Part shown: one piece after another, positions 1 through 7,365 of the stretch
How the letters are laid out: every line of letters starts with the position of its first letter
Numbering within the stretch: position 1 is the first letter of the stretch
Source: Candidatus Hydrogenedentes bacterium UBA2224
Lineage (GTDB): Bacteria; Hydrogenedentota; Hydrogenedentia; Hydrogenedentales; SLHB01
NCBI GenBank assembly: GCA_002348185.1
Contig: DDYW01000125.1
Coordinates: 1 to 27,197 of the forward strand
DNA length: 27,197 nucleotides
Direction: 5' to 3'
Notes under the pieces: generated by a model
Told to the model about the DNA's origin: nothing
Database searches by the model: none
Seen by the model: only the letters and a program-made list of their open reading frames with translations
Program-made: the position numbers and the translations under genes

Positions 1-538
1 CCTGGGACATGAGCCGCGCCTGCAGGCCCATGTGGGAATCGCCCATGTCGCCCTCAACCTCGGCCTTGGGCACCATGGCCGCGACGGAATCAACCACAAT
101 GATGTCGACGGCATTGCTGCGGACGAGCGCCTCGCAGATTTCCAGGGCCTGCTCGGCGGTGTCCGGCTGGGACACCAGCAGATTGTCTACGTCCACCCCG
201 ATCTTGCCGGCGAAGGAGGGATCCAAAGCATGTTCCGCGTCGATGTAGCAGGCGATGCCGTTCTGTTTCTGGGCATTGGCCACGGCGTGCAGTGCCAGCG
301 TGGTCTTTCCGGACGCCTCCGGGCCGAAGATCTCCACCACGCGGCCGCGGGGAAATCCGCCGACGCCCGTGGCGATGTCCAGGGAGAGGCTTCCGGTCGA
401 GATGGCGCGGACCTTCTGAACGAAGTGCTCGTCGCCCAGACGGAGCAGGGTCCCGCGTCCAAATTGTTTTTCGAGTTGGGCCACCGCGATGTCGAGCGCC
501 TTATTGCGTGCGGTATTGTCATCCGATTTAGCGGCCAT
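1..538 (-). CDS. recA: RecA recombinase, N-terminal part (runs off left edge)
   Basis: RecA is the DNA-dependent ATPase that forms filaments on single-stranded DNA, drives strand exchange and triggers LexA cleavage. About 179 N-terminal residues are present and the gene continues past base 1. The frame reads as RecA throughout: the EKQFGRG region lies near residues 23-29, ISTGSLSLDIA near 47-56, the Walker A loop GPEASGKT at 72-79, then IDAEHALDP, SQPDTAEQALEI and the Walker B-like IIVVDSVAA, ending in GDSHMGLQARLMSQ. The ATG at 536-538 follows a GAGGAG ribosome site with a 6-base spacer. A promoter and palindromic elements lie just upstream. The C-terminal half, including the DNA-binding loops, is outside the window. 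Confidence 0.97.
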   Translation of the reverse strand, partial: MAAKSDDNTARNKALDIAVAQLEKQFGRGTLLRLGDEHFVQKVRAISTGSLSLDIATGVGGFPRGRVVEIFGPEASGKTTLALHAVANAQKQNGIACYIDAEHALDPSFAGKIGVDVDNLLVSQPDTAEQALEICEALVRSNAVDIIVVDSVAAMVPKAEVEGDMGDSHMGLQARLMSQ

Positions 539-588
539 AGCGAACTCCTCGTTGGACTTTATCTGAAAAAACTTTCACCATTGGGCGT

Positions 589-617
589 ATGGTGCCACAA
601 GCGGTGGCGCTTGTCAA
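589..617 (-). promoter_or_regulatory. Predicted recA promoter
   Basis: On the minus strand a perfect TTGACA (-35, 612-617) is followed after exactly 17 bases by CACCAT (-10, 589-594). Transcription would start near 582, giving a leader of roughly 44 bases before the recA ATG. The -10 is weak (3 of 6), but spacing and position are right, and other promoters in this window have related -10 boxes such as TACCAT. Inferred from pattern only. Confidence 0.6.
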
Positions 618-620
618 GCG
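597..620. promoter_or_regulatory. Palindromic operator candidate overlapping the recA promoter
   Basis: Two nested perfect inverted repeats share a half-site: ACAAGCG-GTGG-CGCTTGT (597-614) and CGCTTG-T-CAAGCG (608-620). They cover the -35 box and most of the spacer of the predicted recA promoter, where a repressor such as LexA would act. The sequence is not the E. coli (CTGT-N8-ACAG) or Bacillus (GAAC-N4-GTTC) LexA box, so assignment to LexA is a guess from position alone. Confidence 0.4.
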
Positions 621-1422
621 GCGATCCGGAATGCGTGTATTTTATCCCTTTTTGGAGGGAAGTCCAACGCTTTTCTTGCCGGGCCTGAGGAAGAAATCCC
701 GCGGATGCGCCCCCCTGGTGGCGAGACCGTCGGGAGGCATCCACCTCCTGCCGGCAGTCAGCGCGAGGCGAGGGGACCCCAGACAGGAGGCAAAACGGGG
801 GAGACCCGGGGCTTCTTGCACATGGACGGCGTGAGGGGGCTGCCACGGACAGGCGGAATGCGCGGCCGACAGGGCCGCGGGAGCATGCGAGCCGATGCAC
901 CTGGGAGAAACGAAAGCGGGAAACGGGGAGACGATAGGACCCTCTGGAGGGAATGCCCGAAACACGTCTGAAACAAGCCGTGTTCATTTGTCTATTTACA
1001 GAACGAAGGTCTGGCGGCACGGCGCCGTTGACACGTTAAGGCCGTTTCGGGGCTGTTTGGCCAAAAAACTCATCACAAAATGGTCTCAGATCCTCGCCAG
1101 GACCGGGCGAGTGCCAGGCGAGGGGAGGAATTCGGTCCAGAAATGCATGAACACAGTCAATAGATAACCAGTGGCACGGGGGTCCTGAGCCAGGCAGGCG
1201 CGTCGTCCCCTCCTGCGTCTCCGGGACGGTATCCCGGGTGGCCAGAGTGGTGGATTCGCAGAATGCGAAGGACTCTGCGCGCGGTGCACGCAGAGAAAGG
1301 GGGTGTCCTCGCCGGTGAGAGGCCGACAGCGCTCCGGCAGCTTCCTTGACGTAAAGGCCAGGGCATGGAGCCGCCCCTCGGCACGGGAAACGCAGGAAAG
1401 GCGCGGGGGAGAGGGAATCGCA
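621..1422. other. Gene-poor stretch, no feature recognised
   Basis: About 800 bases between the recA promoter and the tRNA-Gly promoter. Open frames on either strand are short, proline/arginine/serine-rich and match no family I recognise. Looking by eye for RNase P RNA, tmRNA, SRP RNA and riboswitch cores gave nothing. A modest hairpin is visible (CTCTGCG at 1273-1279 with CGCAGAG at 1289-1295), without a T-run. Confidence 0.5.
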
Positions 1423-1451
1423 TTGACACGGGGCTTCGGCAATGATACACT
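1423..1451 (+). promoter_or_regulatory. Predicted promoter of tRNA-Gly
   Basis: A perfect TTGACA (1423-1428), a 17-base spacer and TACACT (1446-1451) are preceded by an extended -10 TGA (1443-1445). The predicted start falls a few bases ahead of the tRNA at 1464, so the tRNA would need only a short 5' trim by RNase P. Confidence 0.75.
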
Positions 1452-1463
1452 ACGGCCACTCGA

Positions 1464-1539
1464 GCGGGATTAGCTCAGTTGGTAGAGCGCCAGCTTCCCA
1501 AGCTGGATGTCGCCGGTTCGAACCCGGTATCCCGCTCCA
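1464..1539 (+). tRNA. tRNA-Gly (anticodon CCC)
   Basis: A 76-base tRNA folds fully. The acceptor stem GCGGGAT pairs with ATCCCGC. The D arm is GCTC-AGTTGGTA-GAGC. The anticodon stem CCAGC/GCTGG has loop TTCCCAA and so anticodon CCC, which reads GGG. The variable loop is ATGTC, and the T arm GCCGG-TTCGAAC-CCGGT has one G-T pair. The discriminator is T, normal for bacterial tRNA-Gly, and CCA is encoded at 1537-1539. It stands alone on the plus strand with its own promoter and terminator. Confidence 0.97.
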
Positions 1540-1624
1540 TTTTTTTACCTGCCTGCTTTTGCCTGCCTCAAGAACTCCCGCGTTCGAACGGGGAGACCCC
1601 GTCGCGCCTCGGACGGCGCCCTGG

Positions 1625-1656
1625 GAGCGCCAGGCGCCAGTTCGGCGCTCTTTTTC
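1625..1656 (+). terminator. Rho-independent terminator after tRNA-Gly
   Basis: GAGCGCC (1625-1631) pairs perfectly with GGCGCTC (1644-1650) around a 12-base loop and is followed at once by TTTTTCTT. It lies 85 bases past the tRNA 3' end and points the same way. Confidence 0.7.
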
Positions 1657-1659
1657 TTC

Positions 1660-1803
1660 GTACCGCAGGCGTCTGGCCTGTATGCGGATCTCGCCCCCGA
1701 AGACAAGAATGCAGGCGAGACGCCTGCGTTACAAGACACGAACGCAGGCGAGACGTCTCCGCTATACCGGAAGGAAAGCCCCGGTGTGGGCGAGACCCCT
1801 GCG
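1660..1803. repeat. Cluster of palindromic GCAGGCGAGACGCCTGC-type repeats
   Basis: Four related units occur in about 145 bases. The clearest is 1711-1727, GCAGGCG-aga-CGCCTGC, with flanks reading AAT...GTTAC. A second partial copy starts at 1742 (CGCAGGCGAGACGTCTCCGC), and a degraded copy lies at about 1788-1803 (GGGCGAGACCCCTGCG). One copy at 1660-1681 is in reverse orientation (complement reads TACAGGCCAGACGCCTGCGG). Mixed orientation and imperfect palindromes resemble REP/BIME elements. Copies elsewhere in the genome cannot be checked here. Confidence 0.6.
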
Positions 1804-2543
1804 GACCCAGACCATGCACCCCCTGACCACGGCCAACGGGTGAGCCGATCGGCTCGTGTCTCGCTGCCCGGGGGGCCGTGTTCCTCGAAAACCCTCCTGT
1901 CCAATCGTCGGGCTCTTTTCGACCTCACGGGCGCGTTCTCCGTGCGATCTCGAAACTACTGAAAATCCTGCGTTCGCGATGGCGTTTATGTTGTGCGGGA
2001 AGTGCGTAACATCAAGCAGAACGGTACATTGGGGTTGAGTCTTCATACGCGGGATTAGGTACAAATATGACATCTTGGGATGGGGGGACGCCGGGTGGAA
2101 GTGCATGTTTCGCCCGCCAGGGGCGCGGTAATCCCCGGTCATCCGCAGGTTTAAAATGAACATAATATACATTATCGGACGTTCTGGATCCCCGTACCGG
2201 GGCGAGGCGTGAGGCGCCTCTCCGGGTTTTGGCGTCGATTGGGGCACTGTGCGTCCTGGGCCTGGGGCCTCTTCCCTGAACGCCGCAGGCGGGTCTTGCG
2301 CGTCCAGGGCACGGTGTGGCCGGCAGGGTCTGCTCTGCGCGAACCGGGTTGAGATGTTGACACCCTGATCAGGGCTCCAGGGCGCTGCCCGCTCCACGCG
2401 TGCGCGCTGGTTCGAGGGCCGGGATTTCCCAGGTTGGCGCCGTGAGCGACCCTGCGTGGCTCGATGTCAGGATTTGCCCCTCGCGCTCATGGCGGCGGTC
2501 GTGTTGCGGGAGTCTGGTATGTGGCGCTGTGGACGCGCGGGTG
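1804..2543. other. Gene-poor stretch downstream of zapA, no gene recognised
   Basis: About 740 bases hold no coding frame I can support. The longest, on the minus strand (1762-2397), is low-complexity and unrelated to any family I know, and it overlaps the repeat cluster. An AT-rich island with an inverted repeat (ATAAT-atac-ATTAT) lies at about 2159-2175. A perfect 12-base palindrome CCCTGATCAGGG lies at 2363-2374. In gammaproteobacteria the 6S RNA gene follows zapA, but I could not fold a convincing 6S RNA here. Confidence 0.45.
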
Positions 2544-2861
2544 CTATCGGGGGTTGGTCGGCCCGGTAATGGCGAAGCGGCGGACGATGTCGTTTATGCG
2601 GTCGAGTATGGCCGTGAGCGCGGTGGCGGCTTCGGCGAGCTCTTCTTCGTGCTGTTTGCGGGCGCGGGTGGCCTCGGCGGCGAAATGGACGGCGGCGGTG
2701 AGTGCGTAAGCCTGTGTGTCTATGCGGGTTGAATCGGATTCAATATGTTTGATCCGTTCCGTGACGAGGGTCGCGAGGCGTTCGGTCTCTTCGGGGCTGC
2801 CGTAGACGGGCAGATTCAGGGTGACGCCCGCGACGGTGGTTCGGTGTCTGGTCGGGGTCAT
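2544..2861 (-). CDS. zapA: Cell division protein ZapA-like
   Basis: ZapA binds FtsZ and promotes bundling of protofilaments in the Z-ring. The 105-residue protein matches the family layout: an N-terminal globular part with the TTVAGVTLNLPVYGSPEE beta-strand region (residues 8-25), the helix ending in ERIKHIES, then a second helix running through YALTAAVHFAAEATRARKQ into a C-terminal coiled coil. Length is normal (about 100). Its ATG overlaps the stop of the upstream coiled-coil gene by four bases (ATGA), so the two are probably translationally coupled. It is the last gene of the run coming from pheT. Placing zapA near pheST is seen in several bacterial groups. Confidence 0.85.
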   Translation of the reverse strand: MTPTRHRTTVAGVTLNLPVYGSPEETERLATLVTERIKHIESDSTRIDTQAYALTAAVHFAAEATRARKQHEEELAEAATALTAILDRINDIVRRFAITGPTNPR

Positions 2862-3154
2862 GACCGCATCTCCGTGCCGAGGGCCTTGGTGAGGGCCAGT
2901 AGTTTACGAAGGCGCTCGCGCATATCCTGTTGAATCTGAATGAGGTTCTCGTGCTCCGTTCGGATGGAATCGTAGGTATCGGCCTTGTGCTGGAGCGTCA
3001 CAAGTTCTTTTCGCTGCTGGAGTTGTTCTTCGAGTGCCTGCTGGCGGGCCTCCTCGGCCCTGGCTGCGCGGCCGGTGGCGGCCGTGAGGAGGTCTTCGAG
3101 GGCGTCCAGGCGCCGGTGGATATCATCGAAGTGCTTTTGCAGTAAGGGGTTCAC
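2858..3154 (-). CDS. Small coiled-coil protein between pheT and zapA
   Basis: This 98-residue protein has no signal peptide or membrane segment and is almost wholly helical with heptad-like spacing. It begins HFDDIHRRLDALEDLLTAAT, continues through EARQQALEEQLQQRKELVTLQ (about 36-56) and a second helix QIQQDMRERLRKLLALTKALG (about 73-93). It overlaps pheT upstream and zapA downstream by four bases each (ATGA). I do not recognise a named family. Size, coiled-coil make-up and coupling to zapA suggest a division accessory protein comparable to ZapB, but that is inference from context. Confidence is high that it is a real gene and low for function. Confidence 0.75.
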   Translation of the reverse strand: MNPLLQKHFDDIHRRLDALEDLLTAATGRAARAEEARQQALEEQLQQRKELVTLQHKADTYDSIRTEHENLIQIQQDMRERLRKLLALTKALGTEMRS

Positions 3155-5547
3155 CGTAGTTCCGCGCCATGCGCCTTTCGCAACTGGGCGATGATCTTCT
3201 CACACCGTTTATCGGTATCGGCGTCGGTGAGGGTACGGTCGATGGCCTGGAAGACCAGGCTGAGGGCGACGCTCTTCTTATCTTCTGGGACCTGTTTTCC
3301 GGTATAGACATCGAAGATGGAGACCTTGGAGAGCAGATTTCCTCCCGCCTTGCGGACGGTCTCGAGCAAGTCGGCCGCCGGAATGGATTTGTCGACAATG
3401 ACCGCGAGATCGCGGAGCGAGGGTGGCAGGGTCGGGGGTTCGGTGAAGAGCGCCGGGGGCGCGCTTTCGCCGAGGAGGGGATCGACGTCGAGCTCGAGGA
3501 CGAACACGGGCTGCTCGATGTCGAAGGCGCGGAGCACTTTGGGGTGGGTCTCCCCCATCGTTCCGGCGGGTTTCCCGTCGAGGAGGATTCGCGCGCTGGC
3601 ACGCGGATGATAGGCCGGGGATTCGAAGGATTGAAGTGCCCAGGGCACCCCGAGCCAGTCGAAGAGGGCTTCGGCGTAGCCTTTGAGGTCGTAGAAATCG
3701 ACCTTGCGGGCGGGGGCAGACCAGTGCTTTCCGCCGGGGGCGCCGGAAAGGGCGATGGCGCAACGGTAGCCTTCGTTTGCTAAATCCTGGTTTTCCAAGG
3801 GGATGTACACTGGGCCGGCCTCAAAGAGGGCGATATCAGAGGTCCCTCTGCGAAGGTTGGTGGCAATCGTGGAAAGCAGCCCGGGAACCAGCGAGATTCG
3901 CATGCCGGAGTAGTTTTCTGACAAGGGGTTCTGAAGGGTCACCTGCTGGCGCGAATCTTCGGGGAGGCCGGCATTTTCAATCTCCCGGGGATTGGAAAAT
4001 GTCATGCACATGATCTCCGTTAACCCAATATTTGAAAGGTAGTTGCGGAGATTTCGGAGCGGGCGTTCCTTCGGAGCGAAGATCATATCGGTCTGCCGGA
4101 TGGGCGGCAGGGACGCGGGAATGTTGCCGTATCCATGAACCCGGGCAATGTCCTCGATGAGGTCGGCTTCCTGGCCGACATCATGACGCCAGGACGGGAT
4201 GCGTACGGTGCAAGATTTGGCATCCGAATGCGTTACGGAGAATGCGAGACGCTCCAGAATGTCCCTCTGCGCTTCGGGGCACACGGACGTGCCGAGGAGG
4301 AGGTCCGTGCGCTCGTAACGCAGGTTTAACGTCTTTTCTGCAAACGGTTTGGGATACTCGTCGAGGCGGCCTTTTGCGACGCTGCCGCCGGCGACACGCT
4401 GGATGAGACAGGCCGCACGGTCCAGGGCCCAGATGGCCATTTCGGGGTCGGCGCCGCGCTGGAACCGCTGGGAGGCCTCGGTGTTCATGCCCAGTGCGCG
4501 GGCCGTCGCCCGGATCGAAGGGGGATGGAAATAGGCGCTTTCGAGGAAGATATCGGTGGTGTTCTCCCCCACTTCCGAATCGGCGCCGCCCATGACCCCG
4601 GCGAGCGCGACGGGATGGCGGGCATCGGCGATGACGAGCATATCGGGGGTCAGTTTCCGGGTCTGCCCATCAAGCGTTTCAAGTGTTTCATTCTGTTTCG
4701 CGGTGCGCACCACGATGCGGTTTTCGTGTAACTTGTTGAAATCAAAGGCGTGTAGAGGATGGCAGGTTTCCAGGAGGACGAGGTTGGTGACGTCGACGAC
4801 ATTGTTAATGGGTCGCTGACCGGCGGCGAGGAGGCGCTGGCGGAGCCACAACGGCGAGGGGCCAATAGTGATTCCGGTGATGATTCGGCCAGCATACCGG
4901 GGGCACAATTCCGGTGCCTCGATGGTGACGGAGGAGAGTTCCGAGGCGGGTCGTGTGCCCTCCTGGAGGGTGAATTCCGGGAGGCGGAGCGGGATTTGGT
5001 GCAGCGCGGCCAATTCACGCGCAACCCCGATCATGCCCGCCCAGTCGCCCCGGTTGGGCGTGATTTCGATTTCGAGCACGGTGTCGTCGAGACCGAGGAG
5101 GTGGAGGGCGTCGGCGCCGACGGGCACCTCGGGCGGGAGAATGAGGAGCCCGGAGTGATCGGAGCCCAGGCCCAGCTCGTCCGCGGCGCACATCATGCCC
5201 TGCGACTCGACGCCGCGCATTTTACGGCGGCTGATCTTGAATCCGCCGGCAATGGTGGAGCCGTCCACGGCTGTGGGGACCTTGTCGCCGACCCGCATGT
5301 TGGTGGCCCCGCAGACGATCTGGAGCGGGTGATCCTGCCCGACGTCGGTGGTGCAGACGACGAGTTTGTCGGCGTCGGGGTGGGGTTCGATGGTCTTGAT
5401 CTGCCCGACGAGCACCTGGCTGAGTCCGGCGCCGCGGTGTTCGATGGCCTCGATTTCGAGTCCGAGCATGGTGAGTTCGTGGGCGAGCGTGTCCACATCG
5501 GGGTCGATATCGACCAATTCGCGTAGCCAATTGAGTGAGATGCGCAT
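3151..5547 (-). CDS. pheT: Phenylalanine--tRNA ligase beta subunit
   Basis: PheT pairs with PheS as an alpha2-beta2 enzyme that charges tRNA-Phe. The beta chain binds tRNA and carries the editing site that removes misacylated tyrosine. The 798-residue length is standard for the bacterial form. Domains in order are the N-terminal strand MRISLNWLRELVDID, the EMAP-like tRNA-binding domain (about 40-150, with IVCGATNMRVGDKVPTA), the B3/B4 editing domain (about 210-380, NVVDVTNLVLLETCHPLHAFD), the B5 domain (about 400-475), the catalytic-like domain (about 490-690) and a C-terminal FDX-ACB anticodon-binding domain (from about 705, PSLRDLAVIVD). Only one base separates it from the pheS stop (TAA-C-ATG), implying coupled translation. 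Confidence 0.97.
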   Translation of the reverse strand: MRISLNWLRELVDIDPDVDTLAHELTMLGLEIEAIEHRGAGLSQVLVGQIKTIEPHPDADKLVVCTTDVGQDHPLQIVCGATNMRVGDKVPTAVDGSTIAGGFKISRRKMRGVESQGMMCAADELGLGSDHSGLLILPPEVPVGADALHLLGLDDTVLEIEITPNRGDWAGMIGVARELAALHQIPLRLPEFTLQEGTRPASELSSVTIEAPELCPRYAGRIITGITIGPSPLWLRQRLLAAGQRPINNVVDVTNLVLLETCHPLHAFDFNKLHENRIVVRTAKQNETLETLDGQTRKLTPDMLVIADARHPVALAGVMGGADSEVGENTTDIFLESAYFHPPSIRATARALGMNTEASQRFQRGADPEMAIWALDRAACLIQRVAGGSVAKGRLDEYPKPFAEKTLNLRYERTDLLLGTSVCPEAQRDILERLAFSVTHSDAKSCTVRIPSWRHDVGQEADLIEDIARVHGYGNIPASLPPIRQTDMIFAPKERPLRNLRNYLSNIGLTEIMCMTFSNPREIENAGLPEDSRQQVTLQNPLSENYSGMRISLVPGLLSTIATNLRRGTSDIALFEAGPVYIPLENQDLANEGYRCAIALSGAPGGKHWSAPARKVDFYDLKGYAEALFDWLGVPWALQSFESPAYHPRASARILLDGKPAGTMGETHPKVLRAFDIEQPVFVLELDVDPLLGESAPPALFTEPPTLPPSLRDLAVIVDKSIPAADLLETVRKAGGNLLSKVSIFDVYTGKQVPEDKKSVALSLVFQAIDRTLTDADTDKRCEKIIAQLRKAHGAELR

Positions 5548-5548
5548 G

Positions 5549-6565
5549 TTAGAACTGCTCCAGGAACCGTAGGTCGTTTTCGTAGAGGTAATGGATGCTG
5601 CTGATGGCGTGAGTCAGCATGGCGATGCGTTCGACGCCCAATCCGAAGGCGAGGCCGGTGTACGTTTCCGAGTCGTAGTTGGCGTACCTGAAGACCTCGG
5701 GATGGACCATGCCGCAGCCGAGGATCTCGAGCCAGCCGGAGTGTTTGCAGACGCGGCAGCCCTTGCCCGAGCAGACGGTGCAGGAGATGTCGACCTCCGC
5801 CGAAGGCTCCGTGAACGGGAAGTAGTGCGGGCGGAAACGCGTCTTCGTTGTGGGTCCGAAATAGCGCTGGATGAAGAGCCGGAGCAGGCCCTTGAGGTCG
5901 GCGAAGCTGATGCCCTTATCGACCAGAAGTCCCTCGATCTGGTAGAACATGGGACTGTGGCTGGCGTCCTGGTCGACGCGGTAGACGCGTCCGGGCACGA
6001 TGACGGCCACGGGCGGCTGGGTGCGCTCCATGACGCGCATCTGGACGGGCGACGTGTGGGTGCGGAGAACCACCCCCGGTTTGACGAAGAAGGTGTCGTG
6101 CAGGTCGCGGGCGGGGTGGTTTGCGGGCGTGTTGAGGCTGTCGAAATTGTAATACTCGGTCTCGACATCCGGTCCCGCGGCAATCTGAAAGCCCAACTGG
6201 ACGAAGATATCCGAGATTTCCTCGGCGACGCGCATGACCGGGTGTTTATGGCCGCGAAGCGGCCGTCTTCCAGGGAGCGACAGGTCGAGGCGTTCCGCGG
6301 CGGCCGAAGCGGCTTCCTGGGATGCGGCGATGGCTTCCTTTCGGGCGTCCAGGGCGTCGGCGACCGCCTGTTTGACCTCGTTGGCGACTTTCCCGACGGC
6401 GGGGCGGTCTTCCGGAGGGCACTGAGCGAGTCCGCGCAGGACGTCGGTCAGCACGCCTTTGCGTCCGAGGAACTTGACCCGGAGCTGTTCGAGTTCGGCG
6501 AGATCGGCCGCGGCGTGGATGGTATCCAGGGCGCTAGCCCGGATTTCCTCAAGTTTCTGTTTCAT
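5549..6565 (-). CDS. pheS: Phenylalanine--tRNA ligase alpha subunit
   Basis: This is the catalytic class II synthetase subunit for phenylalanine. It has 338 residues, the usual size. The N-terminal coiled coil spans about 1-95. Motif 2 lies in FRPHYFPFTEPSAEVDI (244-260) and motif 3 in GLAFGLGVERIAML (305-318). A four-cysteine cluster (Cys262, 265, 270, 273) occupies the place where many bacterial PheS proteins have a CxxC...CxxC insert that could bind zinc. The ATG is preceded by GAGGA ten bases upstream. It follows the YggS-like gene by 21 bases and lies one base before pheT. No T-box or Phe-rich leader peptide is apparent upstream. Confidence 0.97.
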   Translation of the reverse strand: MKQKLEEIRASALDTIHAAADLAELEQLRVKFLGRKGVLTDVLRGLAQCPPEDRPAVGKVANEVKQAVADALDARKEAIAASQEAASAAAERLDLSLPGRRPLRGHKHPVMRVAEEISDIFVQLGFQIAAGPDVETEYYNFDSLNTPANHPARDLHDTFFVKPGVVLRTHTSPVQMRVMERTQPPVAVIVPGRVYRVDQDASHSPMFYQIEGLLVDKGISFADLKGLLRLFIQRYFGPTTKTRFRPHYFPFTEPSAEVDISCTVCSGKGCRVCKHSGWLEILGCGMVHPEVFRYANYDSETYTGLAFGLGVERIAMLTHAISSIHYLYENDLRFLEQF

Positions 6566-6586
6566 TCACCGGCAATCCTCATGTGG

Positions 6587-7264
6587 TTAGTCTTTGAATA
6601 ACGCCGAGCCTATGCGCACCTGGGTCGCGCCTTCCTCAATGGCGACTTCATAATCGTTGGACATGCCCATCGACACGGCGGCGAGACGATTCGCGTCGGC
6701 CAGCGCGCGCAGCCGGGCGAAGTACGGGCGCGCATCCTCGGGCGTCTCCGAAAAGGGCGCCATCGTCATCAGACCGTCAACGCGCAGGAGGCTCAGGCCC
6801 CGGAGCGCGTCCAGGACTTCCGGGAGCTGGCCGGGGGCGAATCCGTGTTTGCTGACTTCGCCGGACACGTTGACCTCGATGAGGATGGGCAGGGGGGCCT
6901 CCCTCCCACTTTCCTCGCAGCGCCGATGGAGCGCCTCGGCGGCCTCGATGCGGTCGACGGCGTCCACGCAATCGAAGAAGCGCACGATCTCGGGGCATTT
7001 GCGCCGTTGCACGGTACCGATCATGTGCCACGAGGCCGCGTGTCGGAATCGCTCGATCTTTTCGCGGGCCCGCTCCGGGCGGTTTTCCCCGAAATCGGCG
7101 ACGCCCAAATCGAGCAGGGCCTGAACTTCTTCGACGCCGACCGATTTCGTGACGGCCACGAGCTGAATGCAGCCGGCGTCGCGTCCGGCCCTCCGGGAAG
7201 CGGCGTCGATGCGCTGGCGTACCTCGACCAGGTTGCGTTGTATGACGGTTTGCGGTACAGGCAC
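6587..7264 (-). CDS. YggS/PLPBP-family pyridoxal phosphate-binding protein
   Basis: Members bind pyridoxal 5'-phosphate in a single TIM-barrel domain without known enzyme activity and help keep vitamin B6 and amino-acid pools balanced. From the GTG at 7262-7264 the protein has 225 residues, the normal length. The cofactor lysine is Lys40 in LVAVTKSV. Other family marks are FGENRP near 58-63, the SWHMIGTVQRRK region, IEVNVSGEVSKHGF, the LMTMAPF stretch and the C-terminal SMGMSNDYEVAIEEGATQVRIG block that grips the phosphate. An ATG-initiated frame extends back to 7408, but it would overlap the preceding gene and adds sequence foreign to the family. The GTG has a GGGGAG site nine bases upstream and a promoter about 45 bases upstream. 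Confidence 0.93.
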   Translation of the reverse strand: MPVPQTVIQRNLVEVRQRIDAASRRAGRDAGCIQLVAVTKSVGVEEVQALLDLGVADFGENRPERAREKIERFRHAASWHMIGTVQRRKCPEIVRFFDCVDAVDRIEAAEALHRRCEESGREAPLPILIEVNVSGEVSKHGFAPGQLPEVLDALRGLSLLRVDGLMTMAPFSETPEDARPYFARLRALADANRLAAVSMGMSNDYEVAIEEGATQVRIGSALFKD

Positions 7265-7309
7265 GCGCGACGACTCCCCAGCGATTCGACCCGAAACACA
7301 TACGCCACT

Positions 7310-7338
7310 ATGATAGTGCCGCGCGGACTGCGGATCAA
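7310..7338 (-). promoter_or_regulatory. Predicted promoter for the YggS-pheS-pheT run
   Basis: Minus strand TTGATC (-35, 7333-7338), a 17-base spacer and TATCAT (-10, 7310-7315; 5 of 6 consensus bases). The predicted start near 7303 leaves a leader of about 40 bases to the GTG at 7264. It sits in the 101-base gap after the TPR gene, so pheST can be transcribed independently of the ABC genes. Confidence 0.65.
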
Positions 7339-7365
7339 ACTGGGCGTGTCCCCCGAGACCCCGGT

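Noticed and set aside
895..1167. A 90-codon plus-strand frame in the recA-tRNA gap
   Set aside because: No ribosome site, no recognisable family and unusual composition.
1225..1300. A tRNA-like stretch (GGCCAGAGTGG, then hairpins)
   Set aside because: It begins like a serine-type D arm but has no acceptor stem, T arm or usable anticodon loop.
1762..2397. A 211-codon minus-strand frame after zapA
   Set aside because: Low complexity, no recognised motif, and it runs through the palindromic repeats.
2340..2543. 6S RNA after zapA
   Set aside because: The position is suggestive, but I could not find a long closing stem with a central bubble or a convincing conserved core.
7265..7365. T-box or leader-peptide attenuator ahead of pheST
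   Set aside because: The leader is only about 40 bases, with no T-box sequence, Phe-rich peptide or terminator hairpin.
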